DNA from: Prevotella melaninogenica
Lineage (GTDB): Bacteria > Bacteroidota > Bacteroidia > Bacteroidales > Bacteroidaceae
DNA: 64,000 nucleotides
NCBI RefSeq assembly: GCF_018127925.1
Contig: NZ_CP072347.1
Span: 1,056,501 to 1,120,500, forward strand
Direction of reading: 5' to 3'
Shown here: in pieces, positions 44,059-52,742 of the stretch
Position numbering within the stretch: position 1 is the stretch's first letter
How the letters are laid out: each line of letters opens with the position of its first letter
Program-made: the position numbers and the translations under genes
Notes under the pieces: generated by a model
Databases searched by the model: none
The model's input: the letters and a program-made list of their open reading frames with translations, nothing else
Told to the model about the DNA's origin: nothing

Positions 44059-45027
44059 ATGATACAAGAATTTGCAGACAGGCTTGTTTACGGACTGTTC
44101 GGACTAAGTGCCGACACACCGATAGGAATTGCCGTAAACTTTTTCTTTTATGATACGATAAAAATACTTATCCTTTTGTTCTTCATCAGCGTATTGATGG
44201 GAATTATCAACGCCTACTTCCCAATTGAACGTTTGAGAAAATATCTGGTTACACACAATATGTACGGATTGCAGTACTTGCTGGCTTCCATATTCGGAGC
44301 GGTCACTCCTTTCTGTTCATGTTCTTCCATTCCTCTGTTTATCGGATTTGTAAAGGGCGGCATTCCTTTGGGCGTAACATTCGCATTTCTTATCACATCA
44401 CCGTTGGTAAACGAGGTGGCTGTTGCTATGTTCCTTGGCTCCTTCGGATTGAAGGTGACTCTTATCTACGTCATCAGCGGCATTCTGTTAGGAGTAATAG
44501 GCGGTATAGTACTCGGTCGCATGCGCCTTGCTCCTTATCTGAGTGACTGGGTAAAGCAGATGCAGGCAAATTCATCCGCTCAGGCAGGGGAATGGGAAAA
44601 AGACCATACCACCTTTACCAAGAGGCTTCCCACTATTATCCGTGATGCATGGAAAATTGTCAGTGGTGTACTTATATATATTCTGATAGGTATAGGTATC
44701 GGTGCTTTCATGCATGGCTTTGTTCCTGAAGGATTCTTTGAGCAATACATGTCAAAAGACAACTGGTATGCAGTTCCTTTGTCTGTTATACTTGCCGTAC
44801 CGATGTATGCTAATGCCGCAGGTATCGTCCCAGTAATCGAGGTATTTGTAGCGAAAGGCATTCCCATCGGAACGGCGATAGCCTTCATGATGGCTGTCGT
44901 TGGTCTTTCCTTGCCAGAGGCAACACTGCTCAAGAAAGTAATGACATGGAGACTTATCGGCATATTCTTCGGCACTGTGACGTTTTTCATCATCTTGTCC
45001 GGCTATCTGTTTAATTATATTCTATAA
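44059..45027 (+). CDS. arsP: ArsP-like permease
   Basis: A 322-residue permease with about eight membrane helices, of the DUF318/ArsP family, whose studied members export trivalent organoarsenicals such as methylarsenite or reduced roxarsone. Family blocks: GAVTPFCSCSSIPLFIGF (conserved Cys pair), FAFLITSPLVNEVAVAMF, and PMYANAAGIVPVIE near the end. The ATG at 44059 lies just after operator 3; the frame is open upstream to 43996 through the terminator. Substrate specificity is inferred from family and context. Confidence 0.85.
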   Translation: MIQEFADRLVYGLFGLSADTPIGIAVNFFFYDTIKILILLFFISVLMGIINAYFPIERLRKYLVTHNMYGLQYLLASIFGAVTPFCSCSSIPLFIGFVKGGIPLGVTFAFLITSPLVNEVAVAMFLGSFGLKVTLIYVISGILLGVIGGIVLGRMRLAPYLSDWVKQMQANSSAQAGEWEKDHTTFTKRLPTIIRDAWKIVSGVLIYILIGIGIGAFMHGFVPEGFFEQYMSKDNWYAVPLSVILAVPMYANAAGIVPVIEVFVAKGIPIGTAIAFMMAVVGLSLPEATLLKKVMTWRLIGIFFGTVTFFIILSGYLFNYIL

Positions 45028-45099
45028 TATGTAGAAATTCCTTCCAAAAAGCATTCAAACTATATAGTAAGTCAAATCCCCAAATTTAAAAATAAAAAG

Positions 45100-45528
45100 A
45101 TGAAAGTATTGATTCTTTGTACAGGAAACAGCTGCCGTAGCCAAATGGCTCATGGCTTTCTACAGTCATTCGACAAAAATATAGAAGTGTATTCTGGTGG
45201 AACGGTACCAGCGAAACAAGTAAACGCCAAGGCGGTGGAAGTAATGAAAGAAGCCAGAATAAACATTGCCTCACATGTCCCAACACATGTTAATACCTAT
45301 CTTGACAAGGAATGGCATTACGTAATAACCGTTTGCGGTGGTGCAAACGAAAGTTGTCCTATGTTTACAGGTAAAGTAAGAAACAGGCTGCATATAGGGT
45401 TTGACGATCCCTCGGAAGCAACCGGAAGTCCCGAGTTTATCAACAGTGAGTTCCATCGGGTACGGGATGAAATTAAAGCCTGTTTCTATGACTTCTACCT
45501 GAACGAATTAAAACCACAATTAAAATAA
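45100..45528 (+). CDS. arsC: Arsenate reductase (LMW phosphatase type)
   Basis: A 142-residue thioredoxin-linked arsenate reductase of the low-molecular-weight phosphatase fold. The P-loop ILCTGNSCRSQMAHG holds Cys7 and Cys12, and VCGGANESCP holds the further Cys pair for the disulfide relay. FDDPSEATGS has the general acid Asp. It converts arsenate to arsenite for export by Acr3, whose gene follows by 12 bases. Confidence 0.95.
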   Translation: MKVLILCTGNSCRSQMAHGFLQSFDKNIEVYSGGTVPAKQVNAKAVEVMKEARINIASHVPTHVNTYLDKEWHYVITVCGGANESCPMFTGKVRNRLHIGFDDPSEATGSPEFINSEFHRVRDEIKACFYDFYLNELKPQLK

Positions 45529-45540
45529 ATAGATATTGTT

Positions 45541-46593
45541 ATGGAAAAGAAACAAGGAATTGGATTTTTTGAAAAATACCTGACTGTCTGGGTTGCCTTG
45601 TGCATCATTATTGGAATTGCCGTGGGACAATGGCTTCCGGCAATTCCGCAAACATTAAGCAAATTTGAATATGCCAACGTGTCTATACCCGTGGCAATCC
45701 TGATTTGGTTAATGATTTATCCGATGATGCTAAAAGTAGATTTTCAAAGTGTTAAGAATGTCGGCAAGCGTCCGAAAGGAATAATAGTCACTGGCGTTAC
45801 AAATTGGCTGATAAAGCCATTTACCATGTTTGGAATTGCTTATTTGTTCTTCTATGTGATTTTCAAAGCCTTTATACCTGCCAGATTAGCCGAAGAATAT
45901 TTAGCCGGGGCGGTATTATTGGGCGCTGCACCTTGTACAGCTATGGTGTTCGTGTGGAGTTACCTTACTAAAGGGGATGCCGCTTATACACTGGTACAAG
46001 TGGCAGTGAACGATTTAATCATATTGGTAGCGTTTGCCCCTATCGTTGCTTTCTTGTTGGGAGTTGGCGGCGTATCTATCCCATGGGACACTCTGTTGCT
46101 ATCCGTAGGGCTGTTTGTTGTGATACCACTTGCTGCCGGGGTCATTACCCGAATAATGATTGTCCGCCGCAAAGGTGTGGAGTATTTCAACAATGTATTT
46201 ATTGAGAAATTTAATAATTACATGGTAGGTGGATTGCTATTAACGCTTATTATCCTGTTTTCATTTCAAGGAGAAACGATACTAAACAATCCCCTGCATA
46301 TCTTATTGATTGCAGTTCCGCTTGTGTTGCAAACGGTTCTGATATTCTTCGTTGCTTACGGTTGGGCGAAATGGTGGAAATTACCCCATGATGTTGCCGC
46401 ACCTGCCGGAATGATTGGGGCAAGTAATTTCTTTGAATTGGCGGTTGCTGTAGCTATTTCTCTTTTTGGTTTACAATCTGGGGCTGCATTGGCTACGGTG
46501 GTAGGCGTGTTGGTCGAAGTTCCGGTGATGTTGATGTTAGTAAGGATTGCCAATAACACACGACATAATTTCACAGAGACATATCATTCTTAG
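45541..46593 (+). CDS. acr3: Arsenite efflux transporter Acr3
   Basis: A 350-residue permease of the Acr3 family with ten membrane helices that exports arsenite. Hallmarks are IPVAILIWLMIYPMMLKVDF, AGAVLLGAAPCTAMVFVWSYL (catalytic Cys) and APAGMIGASNFFELAVAVA (Glu of the second signature). The last arsenic gene; the following 234 bases hold no gene. Confidence 0.96.
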   Translation: MEKKQGIGFFEKYLTVWVALCIIIGIAVGQWLPAIPQTLSKFEYANVSIPVAILIWLMIYPMMLKVDFQSVKNVGKRPKGIIVTGVTNWLIKPFTMFGIAYLFFYVIFKAFIPARLAEEYLAGAVLLGAAPCTAMVFVWSYLTKGDAAYTLVQVAVNDLIILVAFAPIVAFLLGVGGVSIPWDTLLLSVGLFVVIPLAAGVITRIMIVRRKGVEYFNNVFIEKFNNYMVGGLLLTLIILFSFQGETILNNPLHILLIAVPLVLQTVLIFFVAYGWAKWWKLPHDVAAPAGMIGASNFFELAVAVAISLFGLQSGAALATVVGVLVEVPVMLMLVRIANNTRHNFTETYHS

Positions 46594-46827
46594 AGGCAAT
46601 TGCATAATAAGAAGATATAATAAAGGTAAGATACCTAAATATTATGCCCCCAAAGGGCTAAACGGCTCTCAGTTATTCCCATATAAGATAGAATGTAGTC
46701 ATAGGGTAGTAATTTTCATTTCTTGTTCTAACTACATTATAACCCTTTTTCTTTCACTGCCTTATCTCTTGTTGTAGTAAGTAGTAGGATAATATCGGTG
46801 AAAGAAAAAGGAAATCAATACAGATTA
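46594..46827. other. Gap after the arsenic operon
   Basis: No gene or strong terminator is visible between acr3 and the convergent hypothetical gene. Confidence 0.4.
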
Positions 46828-47244
46828 TCAGTTATCCGTGCTGCCAAGCAGAAATATCGGTGTTATCACGGATGCAGGTTTCTGCAACCTCTCACAAAGA
46901 TACTTCCTGAACAAATGCGCTTCTGTGCTGTCCAACTGAAAAGACATGGCAATGATGATTGGAAGCGGATAGAACGGAGCATAACCTTTTAGTTGTTTGT
47001 TTGCATAAATATTTTCCTCGCCTGCACTCCTTTCATCGGGGTGCAGATTGGAAGACTTCACCAATATTTGCAGTCTGTAATTGAGTTTTCTCCATGTTAC
47101 ACCGAAGAAACTCACGAGTTCGTTCTCCGTCATGGCTATGTCTCCGTTTCCTTTTCTGACAACCTGCATATTGCTGCCCCAATCAAAGATACTGCGATGA
47201 CAGGCAATGTTTGTTACGGCTTTTAAGTTATCGTTTGCTTTCAT
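46828..47244 (-). CDS. Small protein coupled to the recombinase gene
   Basis: A 138-residue soluble protein. The middle has a helix-turn-helix-like part (MTENELVSFFGVTWRKLNYR), the rest is not recognised. Its ATG overlaps the stop codon of the recombinase gene as ATGA, so its translation depends on the recombinase. Genes of this kind often follow recombinases in Bacteroides elements; it may be an accessory or directionality factor. Confidence 0.65.
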   Translation of the reverse strand: MKANDNLKAVTNIACHRSIFDWGSNMQVVRKGNGDIAMTENELVSFFGVTWRKLNYRLQILVKSSNLHPDERSAGEENIYANKQLKGYAPFYPLPIIIAMSFQLDSTEAHLFRKYLCERLQKPASVITPIFLLGSTDN

Positions 47245-48536
47245 GCCGTTTCCTCCATTTTATAGATTGATACCTCCAAAGATTCACAAGCCTCTCTCTC
47301 CGCTATTTCTTTCTCCTTTGCCGATTGTTTGGCTATAAGCCTGTCCATATCCTCCGAAATCTTGTTGTCCGTTACCTGCGCATAAATCTGCGTGCTTGAT
47401 ATGGAAGCGTGCCCCATCATCTTGGCTATACTCTCAATAGGTATTCCTGCACTTAGGCTCATCGTACCGAAGGTATGCCTTGCAACATGATACGACAATC
47501 CCTGTCTGATACCGCAAGCCTTGCCAACAATACTCAGTCTGCCGTCTATCACGCTCCGGCTGCACTCACGGGGAAAGATATGTTTTTTACCTTTTTCTTT
47601 CACCGTCTGCTGTTCTTCATTCCCTTTCTGCTCTTCCAGACAATGGCGGATAATAGCCTCTGCTATCGGGTGCAATGGTACGACAAACTCAACCTTTGTC
47701 TTCTGACGCTCCTTGCGGATATACTTCCGCCCATCCGCTGCCGTTTGGATATGCCTGTATTCCAAATTTTCCATATCAGCGATAGCCATACCTGTGAAGC
47801 AGGAGAAGACGAACATCAGCCGTGCCAATTCCGATTCTCTGTCGTTCATCGTCATTGCCATAAGTTTCATTACATCACTCTTTTGCAGGAAGCGTATCTT
47901 CTTTTCCTCCTTCTCATACTTGGCATTCTCAAAAGGATTGCAGCGGATAATCCTGCTGCTCACAGCACGAAACATCAGTCGGCTCAGCCAACAGAGATTG
48001 GTATTGACAGTCGATGCTTTCAGCCCACGCTTTTTTAGGAAGAAACGGTATTCCTCGAACAAACTCTCCGTAATGGTGACGATAGATATGTCTTGTACTC
48101 CTTTGTTTTCGATAAAATCTCGGAGATTTTTATCAGAATAGTAAAGGTTCAGATAAGTCCCCTCTGTCCTTGACTTTCCAACGCTTTCCTTGACGGCTTG
48201 CAGTTCTGCCTTGCTCATTGCAAGGAGCGTGGTGGGGTTAGTGGCAATGCCTTGCAAACTGTTCTTGATAAGTTCCACACTTACCACTCCGTCCCTCGTC
48301 AGTATGTCCCGATAGGTTTTTTCTATCAATTCCCTGAACTCATTGATTCTTTGGTTGGTCTTCCTATTGGTTGTCAAACCCTGTTTGGAGTTCCACTCGG
48401 AGACTTTACACTCTTCTCCTGTGGTAATGGCGGTGCTCTTTCCGTCTATGGTGATACGGCAGAGAATGGCGGTATTGCCGTCTGCCTTAGTTTTCTGTCT
48501 GTTGATATAGAACAGTATCTTGAATGTACTTCTCAT
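47241..48536 (-). CDS. Tyrosine site-specific recombinase (second of the pair)
   Basis: A 431-residue integrase. The N-terminal arm-binding part (TFKILFYINRQKTKADGN) and the SAM-like core-binding domain (LRDFIENKGVQDISIVTI) precede the catalytic domain: Arg in FSCFTGMAIADMENL, HVARHTFGTMSLSAG, GHASISST and the nucleophile Tyr in QIYAQVTDNK. It is 28 bases after the other recombinase and is translationally coupled to the small gene downstream. Confidence 0.92.
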   Translation of the reverse strand: MRSTFKILFYINRQKTKADGNTAILCRITIDGKSTAITTGEECKVSEWNSKQGLTTNRKTNQRINEFRELIEKTYRDILTRDGVVSVELIKNSLQGIATNPTTLLAMSKAELQAVKESVGKSRTEGTYLNLYYSDKNLRDFIENKGVQDISIVTITESLFEEYRFFLKKRGLKASTVNTNLCWLSRLMFRAVSSRIIRCNPFENAKYEKEEKKIRFLQKSDVMKLMAMTMNDRESELARLMFVFSCFTGMAIADMENLEYRHIQTAADGRKYIRKERQKTKVEFVVPLHPIAEAIIRHCLEEQKGNEEQQTVKEKGKKHIFPRECSRSVIDGRLSIVGKACGIRQGLSYHVARHTFGTMSLSAGIPIESIAKMMGHASISSTQIYAQVTDNKISEDMDRLIAKQSAKEKEIAEREACESLEVSIYKMEETA

Positions 48537-48564
48537 AATGATTTTAGTTTTAATATGTCTATTG

Positions 48565-49794
48565 CTAAATACTCATCTGCATATCCTCCGTGAAAGAAAG
48601 AAAACGATTAAACTCCTCAAAGAGTTTTTGGGGTGTAACCTTTGCATAACGCTCGGTCATACTTACGTTGCTATGTCCGAGCATCTTGCTCACAGTTTCA
48701 ATCGGAACTCCTTGCTCAAGCGTGATGAGCGTAGCAAAGGTGTGCCTTGCCGTATGCGTGGTAAAGGGAAAGGCAATGCCCACTCTAAGGCGCAATGCTT
48801 TAAGATACGATTGATAGGTGGCATACTTCATCTGTGGCAGCAGCGTTTCCCTTTCTTCGCTTCGATACTTCTCTATTATCCTAATCGCTTCGGGCAACAA
48901 CTTAATACGGCAAAGTACACCTGTCTTCTGCCTATTGAACTTCATCCAAAGATTTTCCTCATCATCACGGACAAGATGTGTCTTACTTAATCCCATTAAA
49001 TCACAATAGGCTGCACCTGTATGACAGGCAAAAACAAACAAATCCCTTGCTGTTTCCATTTCTTCCTCCAACTCTCCGAAGTGGGTATTCATTAGTTTGT
49101 CAAGTGAACGTCTGTCAAGTGCCTTTGGGAGTTTCTTATCACCTCTTGCTATCTTTACATTAGCAAATAATAAGGTGTCAGCCAATCCTTCACGGTATGC
49201 CAACTTGCATATGGTCTTTATTTGGGATGCAACTGCATAGAAACTACTTTGCTGAAATCCTAATTTGTTCAAGTAGTAGTCCCTAAAATCATAAATGAAA
49301 TTTTCTGTAAGTTGCGAGAAAGACAGATCTTCCACCTTATACTTGTCTTCGATAAATGTACGAAGATTATTACGGGTAGTATGGTAATTGGAAATCGTTT
49401 CTCTCTTAATGTCAATTCCAACATGTTCTTTCTTCTCCCTGATGAAAATATCCAATCGTTCGATAAGCATACATCGTGTCTGTACGCTGCCTTGAAACAG
49501 TTCCTTTACGTCGGTTGCATCAAAAGGGTAACCTTTGGAAAGTAAGGCTTGATAAGCCGACTGAACAGACAACAGCAAACTCTCCAACCTGCTGTTTATC
49601 TCCACCGCCTCACGACTCTTTCCGTCCATCCTACTCTCTCGTGGATTCCACAAATTAGGATTGCAGGAGAGTTTACAACTGAACTGCGCAATACTCCTTC
49701 CAAGTGTGATACGTCCCATGATGGGAGCCTTGCCCGACTTGTCAAGACCGCTCTTTTTGAGGTAGAGCAACACCTTCATTTTCGCTTGTTTCAT
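48565..49794 (-). CDS. Tyrosine site-specific recombinase (first of the pair)
   Basis: A 409-residue integrase with the same layout: arm-binding start MKVLLYLKKSGLDKSGK, core-binding domain, then FACHTGAAYCDLMGL (catalytic Arg region differs: no Arg in this short block), HTARHTFATLITLEQG, GHSNVSMTERYAKVTP (Tyr nucleophile). The catalytic Arg must be sought in the neighbouring residues; in this group it is often replaced or shifted in FACHTG-type motifs. Its promoter and an inverted repeat (49795-49836) lie at its start. Confidence 0.9.
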   Translation of the reverse strand: MKQAKMKVLLYLKKSGLDKSGKAPIMGRITLGRSIAQFSCKLSCNPNLWNPRESRMDGKSREAVEINSRLESLLLSVQSAYQALLSKGYPFDATDVKELFQGSVQTRCMLIERLDIFIREKKEHVGIDIKRETISNYHTTRNNLRTFIEDKYKVEDLSFSQLTENFIYDFRDYYLNKLGFQQSSFYAVASQIKTICKLAYREGLADTLLFANVKIARGDKKLPKALDRRSLDKLMNTHFGELEEEMETARDLFVFACHTGAAYCDLMGLSKTHLVRDDEENLWMKFNRQKTGVLCRIKLLPEAIRIIEKYRSEERETLLPQMKYATYQSYLKALRLRVGIAFPFTTHTARHTFATLITLEQGVPIETVSKMLGHSNVSMTERYAKVTPQKLFEEFNRFLSFTEDMQMSI

Positions 49795-49836
49795 ACGCTT
49801 TAATTTTTATGGGCAAAGTTACCCGAATTAAAGCGT
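49795..49836. promoter_or_regulatory. Inverted repeat over the recombinase promoter
   Basis: ACGCTTTAATT (49795-49805) and AATTAAAGCGT (49826-49836) are perfect inverse copies. Between them lies CAAAGTTA, a minus-strand TAACTTTG -7 element. This would suit autoregulation by the recombinase or an HTH protein. Confidence 0.55.
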
Positions 49837-49892
49837 TCCTCACTTATGCAGAAAACTGCCGACCGCAGCAACAGCCACACGAGCGAAAATAA

Positions 49893-49957
49893 TTCAGTTA
49901 CCGGACATTACTCCATCGTTACCTATCCCAAAATCAGGTAATGCTTTGGTAACTGAA
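49893..49957. other. Nested GTTACC/GGTAAC sites near the right end
   Basis: TTCAGTTACC (49893-49902) inverts to GGTAACTGAA (49948-49957); inside, TTACCT (49919-49924) inverts to AGGTAA (49936-49941). The segment 49935-49953 matches the left-end site 33042-33060. Probably recombinase arm sites or the attachment region. Confidence 0.45.
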
Positions 49958-50078
49958 CTTTTGCCTAAATCTGCATATTCCTACCCTTTTTGGAAAGAGC
50001 ACTTTTATGCAAATCGTTCTGTTTCTTCCTCATTATCAATTAGTTTACATCAACTTCGATTTCTCTTCATTTTCGTTG

Positions 50079-50165
50079 ATTAGTTACATCGCAAAAGGGC
50101 ATCTTTTGGAAGCCAATTAGGCGTTAATTGCAAGCCAAAAGAGCATCTTTTAGTTTTCAAGATGT
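50079..50165 (+). repeat. Dispersed repeat, copy C (right half only)
   Basis: Matches copy A from TTAGTTACATCGCAAAAGGGC, through AAGCCAATTAGGCGTTAAT, to CAAAAGAGCATC. The left half of the repeat is at 32913-32981, beyond the mobile element. Confidence 0.8.
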
Positions 50166-50209
50166 GATTTTATTTTACAAATAGCGATTCTGACAAAGAC
50201 AAATCAACA

Positions 50210-51904
50210 GTTACTTAGGGAATTTCAGTTAATTCCCTCTTAGAGCTCTCCAAGGCAGCCAAAAACTGCATTCTTTTCCTTGGAGAAGGTCCCAGAAAAA
50301 GAATATGCTGTGTTATTTGTTCAAAAATCTCAAATAATGAGTCATATGAGCACACCTGCCCTTTCCATACTATCTATGGACTTGTAAAATTATCCTTAAG
50401 TTTTATTAGGCAGCCTTCTTCACCCTCCGAGCCATCTCCCTTGCGGCAAGAATGGCAGCATTTGCTGTATGGATTCCGAAGAAGAGTAGTAGCCTCTCGC
50501 TAAACATATTGCGTGCCTTGATGCGTCCAAGGCTATAGTGTTGCTTTTGATTTCCAAAGCTACCCTCCATTACCGTAGCTCTGAGGTTTCCAATAATCTT
50601 TCTCGCTGTCTTGAGACATTCAGCTTCTTCTTTGGGTCTTGGACCTTTTCTAGTGAAACAGGTCGTTATGCCTTTTTCTGTACACATAGTGCGGTTGGCA
50701 TTGTTGGCGTATATGGAATCGGCACCTACACGCTTGACTTTGATTCCCGTCAAAGATTCTTGATATTCTATACATAGCTTAAGACGGACACCCTCGTTGA
50801 ATGCCTCAAAGCTGTGGTGCTCTATGAATGATATGCCGTCTATCTGTATGTTGTTGACCTTTGCCCCAAACTCTACACGCTTGTTTTCCTTGCCTCTGAC
50901 AATAGGACGGAGGTAGGGGCGGTCGATGCTGACGATACGGTGCTTGACTTCCTTGCCGGAGAATAGTTCTGACTGTTGGAGGCATACCTCACGCACAGCG
51001 GACAGCCGCTTTTCTTGTTCTGCCGACAGACAGATGCAAGGACTGTACTGTTTACGCAGACGATTCCATTGGGACAGGAGTTTGGACAGAAGCCTCAGGA
51101 GTCTTCTCCTGAGCTTGCGCGTGGACGAGGCTGTGTGCTTGCGCTGCTTAGCGTATGCAAGCCTGGCCTTGTCAATATTATTATACTTGCTTCTCGGAAT
51201 ACGCTCTGAGAGGTGTTTACACTCGGAGACCAGCAGAGTGTGAAGCCAATAACAACACTCCCAGAGCAGCTTGATATCCGTAGGAAAACGCAGGTAGCTC
51301 TCGTAACAGGTTGCATCCGTCAAGCACAGGTCTTTGTCTTTAAGGTTGTCTTTCCATTTGGCATACAATATGCCCTGAAAGCTGTCTATGTCAAGAAACT
51401 GACCAAGACGATTGCGTATGGCACTTACAATCTTTCCATCCTTGATGGGACAGGAGGGGTCTATCAGAACACCACAGAACATCTGCATGTGGATGCTTCC
51501 GTTAAGCATTTCTATCAGACCATCGTCAGACAGACCTGTGTATGACTTAAGGAACATTAGGGCTATTTCTCCTTCACCCGAGAAAAGAGGCTTTTTGCCT
51601 CGCTTGCTCTTATGGCTAAGGTTCGTATACTCTGCTGCCAACTCCTTTAGTGGGAGCTGGGAATGAATGCGTCCAAGTTCGCTTTGTGCAAAGCTTTCAC
51701 GATAGCTCTGTAAAAAATCGAACTCTGTAAAGGGCAAAGTTGGTGTTATATCAGAAATTTTTTGTATCTTCACGACGATTTATTTTAAGTTTTCCCCCGA
51801 TTCTGCCCGTGATGGGTCGTTCGGGGGATTTTATGTAAAGGTACAAATAATATATTATGCTGACAAACAATTAGTTAGAAAAATTCTGAATATCCCTAAT
51901 TAAC
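50210..51904 (-). mobile_element. IS element with terminal inverted repeats (IS5/IS1182-like)
   Basis: Ends GTTACTTAGGGAATTTCAG (50210-50228) and CTGAATATCCCTAATTAAC (51886-51904) are inverse copies at 16 of 19 positions, enclosing one intact transposase gene. Length 1695 bp is usual for IS1182-type elements. A hairpin (TCCCCCGA 51793-51800 with TCGGGGGA 51821-51828) lies just upstream of the transposase start on its own strand. I see no exact target duplication. Confidence 0.75.
50406..51773 (-). CDS. IS transposase (DDE, DUF772 N-terminus)
   Basis: A 455-residue DDE transposase. The DUF772-type N-terminus has FSGEGEIALMFLKSYTGLSD; the catalytic acids probably lie in LCLTDATCYESYLR (Asp), RVGADSIYANNANR (Asp) and RATVMEGSFGNQKQHY (Glu). 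A basic helical insert stands at about 215-270. The frame is intact, so the element may be active. It lies just outside the inferred right boundary of the mobilizable element and is a separate insertion. Confidence 0.9.
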   Translation of the reverse strand: MKIQKISDITPTLPFTEFDFLQSYRESFAQSELGRIHSQLPLKELAAEYTNLSHKSKRGKKPLFSGEGEIALMFLKSYTGLSDDGLIEMLNGSIHMQMFCGVLIDPSCPIKDGKIVSAIRNRLGQFLDIDSFQGILYAKWKDNLKDKDLCLTDATCYESYLRFPTDIKLLWECCYWLHTLLVSECKHLSERIPRSKYNNIDKARLAYAKQRKHTASSTRKLRRRLLRLLSKLLSQWNRLRKQYSPCICLSAEQEKRLSAVREVCLQQSELFSGKEVKHRIVSIDRPYLRPIVRGKENKRVEFGAKVNNIQIDGISFIEHHSFEAFNEGVRLKLCIEYQESLTGIKVKRVGADSIYANNANRTMCTEKGITTCFTRKGPRPKEEAECLKTARKIIGNLRATVMEGSFGNQKQHYSLGRIKARNMFSERLLLFFGIHTANAAILAAREMARRVKKAA

Positions 51905-51962
51905 AACTAAATTCGGCTTTATCATCAAGAACAACAGCAAACCTCTAAAATGAACACTAACA

Positions 51963-52643
51963 TCATTCATTGATATAAGAGCGGATAATATTTGCCCAAA
52001 CTTCATAACCTTTATTCGAAAGATGCAGTCCATCACGACAATAGTCTGCGTGCATTTCCTTAGCATTGACACCTAAGAGGGGATGATAGAGGTCGATAAA
52101 AACAAGTTTATTGTCATTACAGTAACCCTTTAACTTCTCATTTAACTGAATAATCATATCATCCTTACCCTTAAGTAGTTTCCATACACCAACCTTTTCA
52201 TTCAAAGGTAAAAGACTTTGTACGTACAGCTTGGTTTGTGGACATGTTGCTCGAATTGTCTCTATGATATTAACAACTCCCTGAAAGATACGATCAACCG
52301 TCCAACCATGACTTAAATCATTTGTTCCGCACTCAAAGAAAATCTTACTGGGATTATAAGGCAGAATCTGATTTAAGCGTTTAGAGATTCCACGACTATC
52401 ATCTCCAATAATCCCTCTATTGATAATCGTTTTCACATTTGGGAAAAAACGATTCCAGTCTTTCCCATATTCAGAATGACTATCGCCCAACATAACTATC
52501 GCATTATCCGGCAAAGAGCCTTCTTGTTTAAATTGATTCACTCTTACGTTATAGTGTTTTGAGCCGTGATACGTAACATTTTGAGCATGCATTGATAGGG
52601 TAGTAACTGAAAGGAAAAGATAAAATAATAGCTTTGTCTTCAT
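51963..52643 (-). CDS. SGNH/GDSL-type secreted hydrolase
   Basis: A 226-residue exported esterase-like protein. Signal peptide MKTKLLFYLFLSVTTLSMHAQ; block I is VMLGDSHSEYG (nucleophile Ser), block II has NRGIIGDDSRG (Gly), block III FECGTNDLSHG (Asn) and block V DGLHLSNKGYEVW (Asp and His). The family removes acetyl or acyl groups from sugars and lipids; the substrate here is unknown. The ATG at 52643 is chosen because it begins the signal peptide. A TACTTTTG element on the minus strand at 52710-52717 may be its promoter. Confidence 0.9.
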   Translation of the reverse strand: MKTKLLFYLFLSVTTLSMHAQNVTYHGSKHYNVRVNQFKQEGSLPDNAIVMLGDSHSEYGKDWNRFFPNVKTIINRGIIGDDSRGISKRLNQILPYNPSKIFFECGTNDLSHGWTVDRIFQGVVNIIETIRATCPQTKLYVQSLLPLNEKVGVWKLLKGKDDMIIQLNEKLKGYCNDNKLVFIDLYHPLLGVNAKEMHADYCRDGLHLSNKGYEVWANIIRSYINE

Positions 52644-52742
52644 ATAAATACTTGTATAACACGTCAAACTCATCAGAATACGAAATAATAATCTGATGTA
52701 TTCCTACTGCAAAAGTAAGAAAAAAGAAAGAGAAAAGAAAGG

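Larger units (their letters stand above)
32966..50094. mobile_element. Integrated mobilizable element with arsenic and ATPase cargo
   Basis: The region between the two halves of a split dispersed repeat. Candidate core sites are ATTAGTAACATTGCAA (32966-32981) and ATTAGTTACATCGCAA (50079-50094), 14 of 16 identical. It holds two tyrosine recombinases at the right end, excisionase-like HTH genes, VapE-like, primase, DUF3408, an oriT-like region, MobC and relaxase, plus two cargo operons. No conjugation (tra) genes are seen, so transfer would need a helper. The boundaries are inferred; the gene content is clear. Confidence 0.65.

Noticed and set aside
46547-46777. 76-codon plus-strand frame at the end of acr3
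   Set aside because: It overlaps the end of acr3 and has no start signal or family likeness.
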